Assembly (NCBI GenBank): GCA_024276425.1 | Contig: JAJRXF010000052.1 | Span: 1 to 60,704, forward strand | Length of the DNA: 60,704 nt | Reading direction: 5' to 3' | Source of the DNA: Actinomycetes bacterium | GTDB lineage: Bacteria > Actinomycetota > Acidimicrobiia > Acidimicrobiales > SZUA-35 | Part shown: in pieces, positions 46,895-56,039 of the stretch | How the letters are laid out: every line of letters starts with the position of its first letter | Numbering within the stretch: position 1 is the stretch's first letter | The notes under the pieces: model-generated | What the model was told of the DNA's origin: nothing | Database searches by the model: none | What the model saw: only the letters and a program-made list of their open reading frames with translations | Made by a program: the position numbers and the translations under genes

Positions 46895-47680
46895 CTAGCC
46901 AACAACGGAGGGGTCTGGTACCAAGTCCCGTTGAAGCCATTGGAAAACACCAAATCCCCCGGTTGAGCGGCCGAGCGACTGGGCCACAATTTCTGCCCCG
47001 TCTACCGAGATCGGTGTTGCATTTGGAGCCTTGATGTGGACCTCGGCTACCCGCTCCGCCAGAACGAAAAGGCCGACGGCTTCCTCAACGGAGGTGCCAA
47101 CGGTCAACAAGCCATGGTTTCGAAGGATGCACAGGTTGGCCTCACCCAGGGACCTAGCAATCCGAGCCCCAGCTTCGGGCGACTGCACTTCCAATTCTTC
47201 ATCGTCGAATAGTGCTTGATCAAAGACGAATCGGCATGATTCCTGGCTAATGGGGGCGAAAGGTTGGGCCATGGCTGACCAGGGGGTGCCGTAGCCGGTG
47301 TGGGTATGAGCAGCCGAGACCACTTCGGGTCGGGCGGCCAGGACCGGCGAATGGATGTTGTAACCCGCGGTGTTCGGGCCCCGGCTTCCCAACGATTCGG
47401 GATCGCCACCAGCGGCCACGGTTCCTTGGGGAGAAACCAGGATGAGCGAGTCGACGGTAGCCAAACGGAACGGGATGCCGTAGTCCAGCAACCAGAAGTG
47501 ATCGCTTTGTTCCGGATCCCGGGCGCTGATATGGCCATCACCCAGTTGCCCCCAGTGCAAGGCACCAAAGATCCGGTAGCCAATGGCCACCATTCGTTTG
47601 CGATGAATTCGCTCATCCTCTACCGAGCGCACAGTATGAGGGCCGTCAATGTCGGCAAATTCCGGATAGGTCAAGGTCAT
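46895..47680 (-). CDS. Class II aldolase/adducin family protein
   Basis: 261 residues. The zinc motif appears as SAAHTHTGYGTPWS, the later His ligand in ILRNHGLLTVGTS and an N-terminal GQLGDGHISARDPE, all at family positions. Members include fuculose-phosphate aldolase and decarboxylases. The phosphate-binding pattern here (GHISARDPEQSDHFWL) is closer to the many unassigned family members acting on non-phosphorylated compounds, so no substrate is proposed. The tandemly duplicated sequence lies just upstream of its start. Confidence 0.85.
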   Translation of the reverse strand: MTLTYPEFADIDGPHTVRSVEDERIHRKRMVAIGYRIFGALHWGQLGDGHISARDPEQSDHFWLLDYGIPFRLATVDSLILVSPQGTVAAGGDPESLGSRGPNTAGYNIHSPVLAARPEVVSAAHTHTGYGTPWSAMAQPFAPISQESCRFVFDQALFDDEELEVQSPEAGARIARSLGEANLCILRNHGLLTVGTSVEEAVGLFVLAERVAEVHIKAPNATPISVDGAEIVAQSLGRSTGGFGVFQWLQRDLVPDPSVVG

Positions 47681-47706
47681 GGCTTGATCCTAGCTTCAGG
47701 CCCAGA

Positions 47707-47899
47707 CTTCGGCCGAACCCGAGTTGCTCGCTAACGCTCACAACTCCCACGACTCTCAACCATCCCAGATAGTCCCACCCTCATTGAACTGAGTCCACGT
47801 ATCGGCCTTCGGCCGAACCCGAGTTGCTCGCTAACGCTCACAACTCCCACGACTCTCAACCATCCCAGATAGTCCCACCCTCATTGAACTGAGTCCACG
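47707..47899. repeat. 93-bp direct duplication at the 3' end of the DUF3179 gene
   Basis: Bases 47707-47799 are repeated without change at 47807-47899, an exact period of 100 bases with a 7-base spacer. The second copy holds the last 14 codons and stop of the DUF3179 gene plus 49 bases beyond. The first copy is an untranslated duplicate. Each copy contains the palindrome TTCGGCCGAA and a hairpin with a six-pair stem, GAGTTG/CAACTC (47821-47846 in the second copy). Confidence 0.92.
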
Positions 47900-49325
47900 C
47901 GAACCAGAAGGCTTGGTGAGCAACGAGTTCGTTTCCATCCAGGTCAGTGGCTCGAAAGCCACTTCCTTGCGGGACCAAACGAACGCCGTCCGCCTCGACG
48001 GTCTCACCCGCAGCAATGGCCATTTGTACCCTGGCCACCACGAACCCCACCGGGTCGCCGTTGGCGTTGATGACACCAATCACCGGAGTATTGGCAACAT
48101 AGCGGCCATCTACATCGCCAACGGGAAAGATCGGTCCGTCATCGTCCCTCCCCCGCAAGGGGTCAAGCGGGTACACCCTTCCAATGCCACCGAATTGGTC
48201 GACGATGGTCGTATTTGGGTGATCCTGTTTCCATGCACCCCAGGTGGTCGTCACTACCGTGATCTGTTCCAACTCCACGCCAGCATCAAAGAGAGGGCCG
48301 GTAATGGCCTGCCCGGTGAAGGTATTGAATACCGATTTGGAGTTGAGGTCATACATCACTTTGTTTGATCGGCTCAACAGGCCAGTCGTCCGAAGAACCG
48401 GAACCTCGATGCCAGCGGCGACCGAATCAGTGAGGTAGGCCTGAGCCGACCCACAGAGCGTGCAATAGGGAAGCCCAATTCGACGACCTCCGAGCGTGTC
48501 ATTCACCATCTCATGAACTTCCATGATGTTCTTTTGATAGGCCCTGGCTTCCCCGTTTAGGGAAACGCCAAAGACTATGCCCTCATCGTCATACCAATCA
48601 CCACCAGCAGCATCGGTGGTCTTGGGGTCATCCAAAGCGGGAATGCAGCCACGGAAACAGACGTCGGGATCGCCAAGAGGACGATCGTCGATCAACACTC
48701 CACCCCAACTCACTATCCGCCAATCAATAGCCGAGTCCTTACCCGGAGCAGCGTCTTCGAAGAACGGAGCCCAGCCAGGTTCAACTAGCACGAACAACTC
48801 CCCCTTGTAAGTCGCGTACTCGTCGAAGGCTGGAATGTCCCATGCCAACAAATAGTCAGTGGTGTCACGCCACGGATTGACCTCAGAGATCTCGACACCG
48901 GTTAGCTCGGCAAATCCCTCCAGAACTGCTCGAACAAGCGGCCCTCCGCGAAGGAATCGTAAGAGATCAGAAAGAAACCAGGCAACACGAGCATCGCCAT
49001 GACGAGCAATTGCCTGGATGTGTTCCGGTTGAAGCCCGCCGTCTAAGACACCGGCCAGAGCGTCAAGATCGGCCAGCAAGGCCGGGGCGGTGGACCCGAA
49101 GGGCACATCGGGCGCTGGCCCGAAGTCTTGCTCAATGCCTGGGATGGGTTCCTCAATGCCCACGGAATCCGCCGAGGGGGTCAAATCCGTTGCATCTTGC
49201 TGGCCCAAGTCGACCTGTGCAACCCCCTCATCGGGACTCGCCTGGCCCGAGGTCGAACATGCCGACGCGGTCACCAACATGGCGACACCGATGGCACCAG
49301 CCACAACCCGGCGAGATCTCAGCAT
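47856..49325 (-). CDS. DUF3179 domain lipoprotein
   Basis: 489 residues from ATG 49325. A lipoprotein signal, VVAGAIGVAMLVTASACST, ends at Cys22 or nearby. An acidic linker follows, then a domain of about 380 residues. DUF3179 features include GVSLNGEARAYQKNIMEVHE, the Cys pair in GLPYCTLCGSAQAY, and VMYDLNSKSVFNTFTGQAIT. The CxLC pair is reminiscent of redox or metal sites, but the function is not established. The preceding region (PEHIQAIARHGDARVAWFLS, about 103-122) looks like a helical repeat. The 3' end is embedded in a 100-base tandem duplication. Confidence 0.85.
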   Translation of the reverse strand: MLRSRRVVAGAIGVAMLVTASACSTSGQASPDEGVAQVDLGQQDATDLTPSADSVGIEEPIPGIEQDFGPAPDVPFGSTAPALLADLDALAGVLDGGLQPEHIQAIARHGDARVAWFLSDLLRFLRGGPLVRAVLEGFAELTGVEISEVNPWRDTTDYLLAWDIPAFDEYATYKGELFVLVEPGWAPFFEDAAPGKDSAIDWRIVSWGGVLIDDRPLGDPDVCFRGCIPALDDPKTTDAAGGDWYDDEGIVFGVSLNGEARAYQKNIMEVHEMVNDTLGGRRIGLPYCTLCGSAQAYLTDSVAAGIEVPVLRTTGLLSRSNKVMYDLNSKSVFNTFTGQAITGPLFDAGVELEQITVVTTTWGAWKQDHPNTTIVDQFGGIGRVYPLDPLRGRDDDGPIFPVGDVDGRYVANTPVIGVINANGDPVGFVVARVQMAIAAGETVEADGVRLVPQGSGFRATDLDGNELVAHQAFWFAWTQFNEGGTIWDG

Positions 49326-49427
49326 CAAAACAAGCTACTCATGTTGACCAACATCTCGGCTCCCAAAGAGATGAACAAGTCAGGAACAATCGTTCGGCTC
49401 CCGGCATTCCAGCCTTCACAAAAGTAC

Positions 49428-50654
49428 CTAGCCGGACGGAATAGCGAAGATGACCACAAACAAAAGCCCAAACAACAATCCGGAATTGAGACCGAGTTTC
49501 AGTCCACGTTGGGCAATGGCCTTGTTCGATCGCAATAGAAGTAGGGCCTGAACCACCTGAACAAGGTAGTACGCAGCAAACGCCCGGGATGCCAGACTCA
49601 CGATGGAGAAGACATCAACGGACCAAACCACACCAATCGCCCCCGCCGTCACAAACAAGAATCCCAGGCGGCTGGCCGACGCCGACTTCATGGCCCCGGT
49701 GAGCATTTCGCCGCCGCCAGCAGTATCAGCGACCGCGGCACTCAACTGGCTGGCCACCGCAGCAACAACGAGGAGCGGAACCAGGATCGGGGTGATCTCA
49801 ACCACCGCATCAAGAATCGCCGTCTCATCAACCCGGGCGGGCAGGGCATCAAAAACCCGTACCGACAGCCCAACAAATGCGACATAGACCGCGGCAGAGA
49901 TCAACTGGGCGGCCCGCATGGAACTGACCCTTGTCGGTCGGTCATAGTGAGCGCCGAGGTAACGCGAGGTTTCGAAACCCTGCACCACTAACAGCATTCC
50001 CGCCAAAATTCGAGCCGTGGTGAACGCATCATTGCTCACTCCAGGCCCACGGTAGGCGTCGACTACCAGACCAATATCTCCAACATTGAGCACCAACAAA
50101 CCACCAAGCAACCCCCCAATGATGGCCAGCTTCACGCTAACGGCGAGCTCCTCAACCAGTTCGAGTCCATGCAAACCTCGCCACCAGCCCACGGCGGCAA
50201 TAGCAACCAATACCACCGTAGTGAAAGTCTGGAATACAAAGGCTCGATCAGTAATCGACCCAAGCAGGAAGGACGACATCAACCGCAAATAGAAGGCCAC
50301 AGAAATGACGTAGGCAAAGCCAAGTAGCAGGCGGGAAACGCGATCGAGTCGAACTGGGATCGGCAGGTCCCCACGAACAAGGGAGCTACCCCCATCAAGC
50401 TGGGGCTCCCCATGGGCAATGACCAGCCGAATTGACGAGCCAATTCCAAAGGCCACGACGACAATCCCGGCCATGGCCAGCGGAGCATAACGGCCAACCG
50501 TTGGAGCGAGCAGAGGTGTTACCACCAAAAAGCCTGATCCGATGATGGAAGCCAACGGCGTAAGCGTTGCCTTCCACCAGGGCGACTTGCGAATTCGGGG
50601 AACGGCCAGGATCCCACCCACAATCACTATGACCGCCACAACCAGAGCCGCCAT
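49428..50654 (-). CDS. APC-superfamily-like membrane transporter
   Basis: 408 residues with about eleven hydrophobic segments. TPLASIIGSGFLVVTPLLAP resembles the unwound first helix of amino-acid/polyamine transporters, and ARILAGMLLVVQGFETSRYL resembles helix 6 with its Phe/Glu motif. I would place it in the APC fold without naming a substrate. Its ATG shares one base with the Sua5 stop (TGATG), so it is translationally coupled to the tRNA-modification genes upstream. Confidence 0.75.
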   Translation of the reverse strand: MAALVVAVIVIVGGILAVPRIRKSPWWKATLTPLASIIGSGFLVVTPLLAPTVGRYAPLAMAGIVVVAFGIGSSIRLVIAHGEPQLDGGSSLVRGDLPIPVRLDRVSRLLLGFAYVISVAFYLRLMSSFLLGSITDRAFVFQTFTTVVLVAIAAVGWWRGLHGLELVEELAVSVKLAIIGGLLGGLLVLNVGDIGLVVDAYRGPGVSNDAFTTARILAGMLLVVQGFETSRYLGAHYDRPTRVSSMRAAQLISAAVYVAFVGLSVRVFDALPARVDETAILDAVVEITPILVPLLVVAAVASQLSAAVADTAGGGEMLTGAMKSASASRLGFLFVTAGAIGVVWSVDVFSIVSLASRAFAAYYLVQVVQALLLLRSNKAIAQRGLKLGLNSGLLFGLLFVVIFAIPSG

Positions 50655-51703
50655 CAGCCGGTGCCTAGCGGGCTACCACCTGCATTGCCGCTGCCGCGCC
50701 GGGGACCGCTGGCCTTGGCCAGGCGATCAAGGATCGCCGCCAGCATCGGGCCAGATGTCGGAGGTATCACTACAATCTCCAACGGGTCGGTGGCATCGGC
50801 CGCTCGTAGGGCGTCATAGAGTCCTCGGGCAAAGCCACGGGTGTCGGCAGGAAGGCGAAGGGTTATCGCCCCAGGACTGCCGAAGTTTCTCGACATCGCG
50901 TTTGCGGACTTGGTCCCATGACCGGCCACAATAAACACCGTTCCCGGCCCGGCACCTTGGCTTGAGTTTGCCACCCGAAGAGGGGCCGAGGGAGAGTAGT
51001 GGCTACTCAGCATTCCCGCTGCCCGTGACACACCAGCCCTGCCATCAATGACCTTCTCACCGACAACGGTCTCAATCTGTTCGCTGAGGATCCCACCCGG
51101 GCGAAGCAGGACTATTGGTCCACTGTCCAGGATCTCCACGATGGTCGACTCGAGACCAATCTCGGTTGACCCCCCATCGAGAACGGCATCAATCTTGTCT
51201 CTCAGGTCGGCTAGAACATGGCCAGCAGTCGTTGGGCTGACATGGCCAAAACGGTTGGCCGAAGGGCCAACGACACCTCCGCCAACCAGCCTGAGCAATT
51301 CTTGAGCTACCGGGTGATCTGGCACCCGAAGACCGACCGTGTCACGCCCTCCTGTGGCCAAGGAAGACACCCTATTGGTTCGGGGCACGATCATCGTCAG
51401 GGGGCCAGGCCAAAAGGCCTCGGCCAGGCCAAGCATCCGATCGTCACTGCTTGTCGTCCACTTCGATAGGTTTTCGCTAACACCAAGATGCACGATCAGA
51501 GGATGACCCTCCGGACGGCCCTTGGCTCTAAAGACTCTGGCCACGGCCGAGTCATTCGCTGCATCAGCACCCAGGCCATAAACAGTTTCGGTGGGGAAGG
51601 CCACAACACCACCCTGTTGGAGCAGTTGTGCCGCCTGCCCAACCTGATCTGGGCCAAGAAGCAAGGAGGACCCTTGCTGGCTCAGATCACCTTCATCCCT
51701 CAT
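50654..51703 (-). CDS. L-threonylcarbamoyladenylate synthase, Sua5 type
   Basis: 349 residues. The TsaC/YrdC domain has GGVVAFPTETVYGLGADA, RVFRAKGRPEGHPLIVHL and VGPSANRFGHVSPTTA. A C-terminal Sua5 domain (about 230-340, SHYSPSAPL linker) marks the longer Sua5 form. The enzyme makes threonylcarbamoyl-AMP from threonine, bicarbonate and ATP for the t6A37 tRNA modification. It overlaps mnmA by four bases and the APC-like gene by one, in an operon of tRNA-modification genes. Confidence 0.92.
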   Translation of the reverse strand: MRDEGDLSQQGSSLLLGPDQVGQAAQLLQQGGVVAFPTETVYGLGADAANDSAVARVFRAKGRPEGHPLIVHLGVSENLSKWTTSSDDRMLGLAEAFWPGPLTMIVPRTNRVSSLATGGRDTVGLRVPDHPVAQELLRLVGGGVVGPSANRFGHVSPTTAGHVLADLRDKIDAVLDGGSTEIGLESTIVEILDSGPIVLLRPGGILSEQIETVVGEKVIDGRAGVSRAAGMLSSHYSPSAPLRVANSSQGAGPGTVFIVAGHGTKSANAMSRNFGSPGAITLRLPADTRGFARGLYDALRAADATDPLEIVVIPPTSGPMLAAILDRLAKASGPRRGSGNAGGSPLGTG

Positions 51704-52752
51704 CCGGCGATGCCGCCGCCAACGACCTCGTCCTCCACATACAGTACGACAGACTGGCCAACTGCCACCCGCTGATGAGGCTCATCCCATAGCACTGTTG
51801 TTGGCTTGGCGGCCTCAACTCTGGCCGGCTTGCGGGCTCCATGAGCCGAACACTGCACGATGAGTTCTCCAGTAACTGGGCCCGCGGTCCAGACCAGATC
51901 GGGAACTTCGGTTTGCCGGGTAAGGGTGTCTTCGAATGAACCAACGGTGACAATGGCGGCATCATGGTCGATGTCGATGACATAGCGCCGCTCGGCGGCA
52001 CCACCGAGGTCGAGACCCTTTCGCTGACCGACGGTCACCAATTCGATACTTGGCGCGGAGCCAACGACTGTTCCTGCTTGATCGACAATGGTGGCGCTCC
52101 GAATTGGGATGCGTTCCCCGAGAAAAACCAGACGGCCCTTCTCCCCCCGTCCAGGTGTGCGTTCGATGAAGCACACGTCCTGACTGTCCGGCTTGTTCGC
52201 CGTTCGTAGCCCAAGCTCACCCGCTAGTTCCCGCACATGATCCTTGGTAAATGCGCCGACGGGTAGCCGTAAGCGACGGATCTGATCCTGAGCCAACATG
52301 TGGAGCACATAGCTCTGATCCTTGGCCGGATCGGCACCCCGACCAATGTGGTAGACACCGTCGGCCCGTCGGCGGACCTGGGCATGGTGACCGGTTGCGA
52401 TCAAGTCGAACCCCAACGCGTCGGCCCGGCGAAACAACTTGTCGAACTTGATATGTCGGTTGCATTCGATGCAGGGGTTGGGAACTCTACCGGCGGCATA
52501 GTCGGCCACGTAAGGTTCAACCACATGTCGATCGAAATCGTCACCGAAGTTGAAGACATGGTGATCAATCCCAAGCTGTTGAGCCACCCGGCGAGCATCT
52601 TCCACATCGGAGACCGAGCAACACCCGGAATCGGTTTCGCCGCCCCACAGCTTGAGGGTTACACCGGTTACGTTGTGGCCCTCTTCAACCAGCAGAGCAG
52701 CGGCTACGGTCGAATCGACCCCCCCAGACAGGGCAACCAGAATGTCAGCCAT
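51700..52752 (-). CDS. mnmA: tRNA-specific 2-thiouridylase
   Basis: 350 residues from MADILVALSGGVDST, which contains the ATP-pyrophosphatase P-loop SGGVDST. The catalytic Cys is Cys94 in VPNPCIECNRHIKF, with the second Cys in KPDSQDVCFIE. The C-terminal beta-barrel parts (VGQRKGLDLGG, RYVIDID) are present. It thiolates U34 of Glu, Gln and Lys tRNAs using persulfide sulfur. Its start overlaps the end of the cysteine desulfurase gene by eight bases, so sulfur donor and acceptor are made together. The frame runs 80 codons further upstream inside the desulfurase gene and is rejected there. Confidence 0.94.
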   Translation of the reverse strand: MADILVALSGGVDSTVAAALLVEEGHNVTGVTLKLWGGETDSGCCSVSDVEDARRVAQQLGIDHHVFNFGDDFDRHVVEPYVADYAAGRVPNPCIECNRHIKFDKLFRRADALGFDLIATGHHAQVRRRADGVYHIGRGADPAKDQSYVLHMLAQDQIRRLRLPVGAFTKDHVRELAGELGLRTANKPDSQDVCFIERTPGRGEKGRLVFLGERIPIRSATIVDQAGTVVGSAPSIELVTVGQRKGLDLGGAAERRYVIDIDHDAAIVTVGSFEDTLTRQTEVPDLVWTAGPVTGELIVQCSAHGARKPARVEAAKPTTVLWDEPHQRVAVGQSVVLYVEDEVVGGGIAG

Positions 52753-53884
52753 GACGACCATCCGCGGAAGCTCGAAGTTGGTTAACGGCTGCGGGAATGG
52801 CAGCCAACGCGGCCTCAATGTCAACCTCAGCAGTGGTGTAACCCAAGGACAGTCGCAGCGACCCAAAGCCAAGAGTGCGCGAGAGCCCCATGGCCCCAAG
52901 TACGTGACTAGGTTCCATGGCCCCACTGGAACAAGAAGCCGCGGCCGAAGCGTACACCTCGGCCCGCTCCAACAAAAAGAGCAGCGATTCACTTTCGATG
53001 TCTTCGAAACACAAATGCGCGATATTGGCGGTTTTGGCTCGCCGCGGGCTGGTCTCGATCGATCCAGGAACAGTACTCAAGACTCCGTCCAGCAGGTGAT
53101 CCCGTAGGGCCGAAACCCGTTTGATCTCGTGTTCGCGATTGCTGACCATCTCCGATGCCGCTGCGGCCATCGCGACGATACCGGCCACGTTTTGGGTACC
53201 ACTACGCCTGCCTCGCTCCTGACCACCACCAATGGTCCTGGCTGACACGTTGGCCGAGCCGCGCACAACGAGTACACCAACCCCCTGGGTCCCGCCAAAT
53301 TTGTGGGCGCTGACCGAAACCAGGTCTGCCACCGAACCGATGTCAGCCACATCGAGCCAGGAGAAGGCTTGCACTGCGTCGGTGTGCAGGAGCGCGTTGG
53401 GGGCGTGCTCGCGCACCAGGGCGGCTATGTCGGCCAAGGGTTGAATGACCCCCGTCTCGTTGTTAGCCAGCATGATCGAGACCAGGCTGACGTCTGGCCC
53501 TAACGCCTCCACCAGGGCATCAAGTTTGACACGGCCGGACCGCTCGACGGGAACAATCGAACCACCAACCAATTCGACTGGTTCCAAGACCGCGTGATGT
53601 TCGACTGCAGAACACACAAGGCGACCGGGTCGGGCTTGGAGGGTCCCAAAGACAGCCATATTGTCGGCCTCGGTTCCCCCACCGGTAAACACGATCTCAC
53701 CGGGCTGGGCTCCAAGCGTCTCCGCCATGACCTCGCGAGACTCATCCAAAGCCTTGTTGGCATTGCGGGCCATGCGGTGGGCCCCGGATGGATTGCCGTA
53801 CTCAGAGGTGAGATAGGGCATCATGGCCTCAAGCGCAACCGGCCGAAGCGGGGTCGATGCTGCATGATCGAGATAGTGGGCCAC
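52745..53884 (-). CDS. Cysteine desulfurase (IscS/NifS type)
   Basis: 379 residues from a GTG. YLDHAASTPLRPVALEAM is the N-terminal block. The PLP lysine is in SVSAHKFGGTQG, and the catalytic-Cys loop is long and reads SAAASCSSGAMEPSHVL, as in class I IscS/NifS enzymes. It converts Cys to Ala and hands persulfide sulfur on. Position at the head of the operon, directly before mnmA and without iscU or suf genes, indicates tRNA thiolation as a main role. This is the arrangement seen for dedicated desulfurases in other bacteria. Confidence 0.92.
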   Translation of the reverse strand: MAHYLDHAASTPLRPVALEAMMPYLTSEYGNPSGAHRMARNANKALDESREVMAETLGAQPGEIVFTGGGTEADNMAVFGTLQARPGRLVCSAVEHHAVLEPVELVGGSIVPVERSGRVKLDALVEALGPDVSLVSIMLANNETGVIQPLADIAALVREHAPNALLHTDAVQAFSWLDVADIGSVADLVSVSAHKFGGTQGVGVLVVRGSANVSARTIGGGQERGRRSGTQNVAGIVAMAAAASEMVSNREHEIKRVSALRDHLLDGVLSTVPGSIETSPRRAKTANIAHLCFEDIESESLLFLLERAEVYASAAASCSSGAMEPSHVLGAMGLSRTLGFGSLRLSLGYTTAEVDIEAALAAIPAAVNQLRASADGRHG

Positions 53885-53914
53885 ATCAAAAGGCTAGCGG
53901 TAGGGTTCGGGACC

Positions 53915-54643
53915 ATGACCAGCTTCGGTCCCGAAACCTATGGCGAATCCTTTGCCGACGTATATGACCAGTGGTACGGGCAGATCACCGATGCCGAGGC
54001 GACCGCCGACTTTCTTGCCAATCGGCATAGAAGCGGGCCAGTTCTGGAGGTCGGCGTCGGCACCGGTCGTCTCGCTCAACCACTCATCCAGCGCGGGATG
54101 GTGGTGGTCGGCCTCGATGCCTCGGCTTCCATGCTGGCCCAGTGCCCTCGCAGTGTTCACGCCGTACGCGCTGACATGGCCGCTCTGCCGTTTGCCGCCA
54201 GTAGCTTTGGGTCCGCCTTGTGTGCCTTCAATACCTTGTTCAATCTGCCATCGGCCCAAAGCCAGCAAGATTTTCTCAACCAGATCGCCCACTGTCTCGC
54301 ACCCGGCGCTCCTCTGGTGATCGAGACCATTACCGGACATGGACTTGGTTCGAGCAACGACTCCTCTCTGGGAGTGTCACGAGTCGAGGTGGACCGCCTT
54401 GTTTTGTCGGCCACGACGGTAGACGCCGACGCCCAGACCATCACCGGCCAACATGTCGACATCACCAGTTGCGGGATCAAGATGCGCCCCTGGTTTCTCC
54501 GCTGGACTACGCCAACACAACTGGACGAACTAGTCGATCAAACTCGCCTACAACTCGTCGAGCGGTATGCCACATGGGCTCAAGACCCCTTTGAAGCTTC
54601 CGGGGAACTGGCAATCTCGGTCTATGAGAGGCTCAAAGACTAG
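53915..54643 (+). CDS. Class I SAM-dependent methyltransferase
   Basis: 242 residues from MTSFGPETYGESFADVYDQW. Motif I is VLEVGVGTGRLAQPL, motif II/III follows as VVGLDASASMLAQ and ADMAALPFAASSFGSALCAF. This is the common Methyltransf_25 pattern, and the C-terminal part forms a cap over the substrate site. It is divergent from the desulfurase across 30 bases, with AGGG before the ATG. The substrate is unknown. Confidence 0.85.
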   Translation: MTSFGPETYGESFADVYDQWYGQITDAEATADFLANRHRSGPVLEVGVGTGRLAQPLIQRGMVVVGLDASASMLAQCPRSVHAVRADMAALPFAASSFGSALCAFNTLFNLPSAQSQQDFLNQIAHCLAPGAPLVIETITGHGLGSSNDSSLGVSRVEVDRLVLSATTVDADAQTITGQHVDITSCGIKMRPWFLRWTTPTQLDELVDQTRLQLVERYATWAQDPFEASGELAISVYERLKD

Positions 54644-54704
54644 ATCCGCCAGACCATCTGTGGGTCTAACTCGTCGTGCCAATTCTGGCTGCTTTCGTGC
54701 TCGA

Positions 54705-55523
54705 CTAGGACAAGAATGGTCCGAGAGTTCCGGCATAATAGGCCAGGGCACCCAACACCACAACAACTGAGACCGACACCGCCAAAACCACGGACTGTGG
54801 CTGGTTGAACCGTCGAGGAAGATACCCAAGGACGGCCCCAACAAGTCCACCGCCCACGATCCCACCAAGGTGACCCCAGAACGAAATTCCCCCGAGGAAG
54901 AAGGGAATAGCAAGGTTCAACAGGAGCAGGCGGCTTAGTGGTGACTGCATAATGGGCTGACCCCGAGATGACATGATGACCACCGCTCCACCAGCCATAC
55001 CGAGGGCTGCTCCGGAGGCCCCCAACGTAGGAACACTCCAGTCGAAGAGCAGAACCGCCGCCGATCCGCCCATAAGGCCAGCAAAGTAAACCAGCGCGGT
55101 ACGAAGCCACCCCAGGCCCGACTCCAGATATCGCCCGAAGTTGTAGATGAAGTAGCAGTTGAATAGAAGGTGAAGCAAGCCTCCGTGCAGGAATGCTCCG
55201 GTAACAATGCGCCAGTACTGACCGTTGCTTGCAACACCGGGACCCCAAAGCAGGTAGTCCTGATCGAAAGCAGGTCCAAGCGTCGTTTGGACCACGAATA
55301 CGAAGACGATGCTAGCCAGGACGGCGTATGTGAAAGGCGTGCCAGCCTGGATGGACCGAGTGGTGTAGACCTTTTGCGCTCCGGACTTGGCGCACTCTGG
55401 ACAGTGGAACCCAACCGAGGCTGGGTGCATGCATTCGGTACAAATTGGTCGGTCACATCGTTGACAGCCGACAGCAGCCTGGCGATCTGGATGTCGATAG
55501 CAAGCTTCGTTTGGCGCGACCAT
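54705..55523 (-). CDS. Rhomboid family intramembrane serine protease with N-terminal zinc-finger
   Basis: 272 residues. A B-box-like Cys/His cluster (CYRHPDRQAAVGCQRCDRPI and CTECMHPASVGFHCPEC) lies at about 8-45. Six membrane segments follow, with WRIVTGAFLHGGLLHLLFN, the catalytic Ser in TLGASGAALGMAGG and His in FWGHLGGIVGGGL. All rhomboid catalytic features are present, so it is likely an active membrane protease. The zinc-finger fusion is common in actinobacterial rhomboids. Confidence 0.92.
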   Translation of the reverse strand: MVAPNEACYRHPDRQAAVGCQRCDRPICTECMHPASVGFHCPECAKSGAQKVYTTRSIQAGTPFTYAVLASIVFVFVVQTTLGPAFDQDYLLWGPGVASNGQYWRIVTGAFLHGGLLHLLFNCYFIYNFGRYLESGLGWLRTALVYFAGLMGGSAAVLLFDWSVPTLGASGAALGMAGGAVVIMSSRGQPIMQSPLSRLLLLNLAIPFFLGGISFWGHLGGIVGGGLVGAVLGYLPRRFNQPQSVVLAVSVSVVVVLGALAYYAGTLGPFLS

Positions 55524-55617
55524 CTGGGCAATTTAACCGTCTTAGAGCAATGCAAGACCTCGCCGTCCATACTTATGCGATTGCGGCGATCACTACTTGC
55601 AAGCAGACCCTTATCTT

Positions 55618-55622
55618 GGAGG
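55618..55622 (+). promoter_or_regulatory. mscL ribosome binding site
   Basis: GGAGG stands seven bases before the ATG at 55630 and selects it over an in-frame start 11 codons upstream. Confidence 0.8.
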
Positions 55623-55629
55623 TAAGAAC

Positions 55630-56034
55630 ATGATTAAAGAATTCAAAGATTTTGTAAACAAGGGCGGCGTTTTTGAAGCCGCCGTTGGACTCATTTTGGC
55701 TTTGGCCTTCGCCCCAGTGGTGCAAGGTATGGTCGATTTCCTAATCATGCCAATCGTGGCACGTATCTTTGGCCAGCCCGATTTCGGTGCCTTCAAGATC
55801 GGACTCGGCGGAAGCCAAGAGGTGACCCTTGAGGACGGCACGGTCGTCATGCAAGAGCCTGCCATCGAATACGGGGCTTGGCTCACGCTAGTCCTCAGTT
55901 TCATCCTGATCGCCCTTGTCATCTTCATGCTGGTCAAGGCCTATAACAAGACCGTTGAGCCGGAGGCCGAAGACGACGGCCCAAGCGAGGTTGATGTGCT
56001 GACGGAGATTCGCGACCTATTGGGTAAGCGCTAG
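55630..56034 (+). CDS. mscL: Large-conductance mechanosensitive channel
   Basis: 134 residues. MIKEFKDFVNKGGVFEAAVG and LILALAFAPVVQGMVDFLIM are the N-terminal amphipathic helix and pore helix, with the gate Gly/Ala pattern. The periplasmic loop (GGSQEVTLEDGTVVMQEPAI) and second helix (WLTLVLSFILIALVIFMLV) follow, then a charged C-terminal bundle ending EIRDLLGKR. It forms a pentameric valve opened by membrane tension in osmotic downshock. It ends five bases from the convergent NifU-like gene. Confidence 0.95.
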   Translation: MIKEFKDFVNKGGVFEAAVGLILALAFAPVVQGMVDFLIMPIVARIFGQPDFGAFKIGLGGSQEVTLEDGTVVMQEPAIEYGAWLTLVLSFILIALVIFMLVKAYNKTVEPEAEDDGPSEVDVLTEIRDLLGKR

Positions 56035-56039
56035 TCAGA

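Noticed and set aside
47707-47899. Possible two-unit CRISPR or attachment-site pair
   Set aside because: Only two copies with a 7-base spacer, and one copy is a gene 3' end. No cas, integrase or tRNA gene is nearby.
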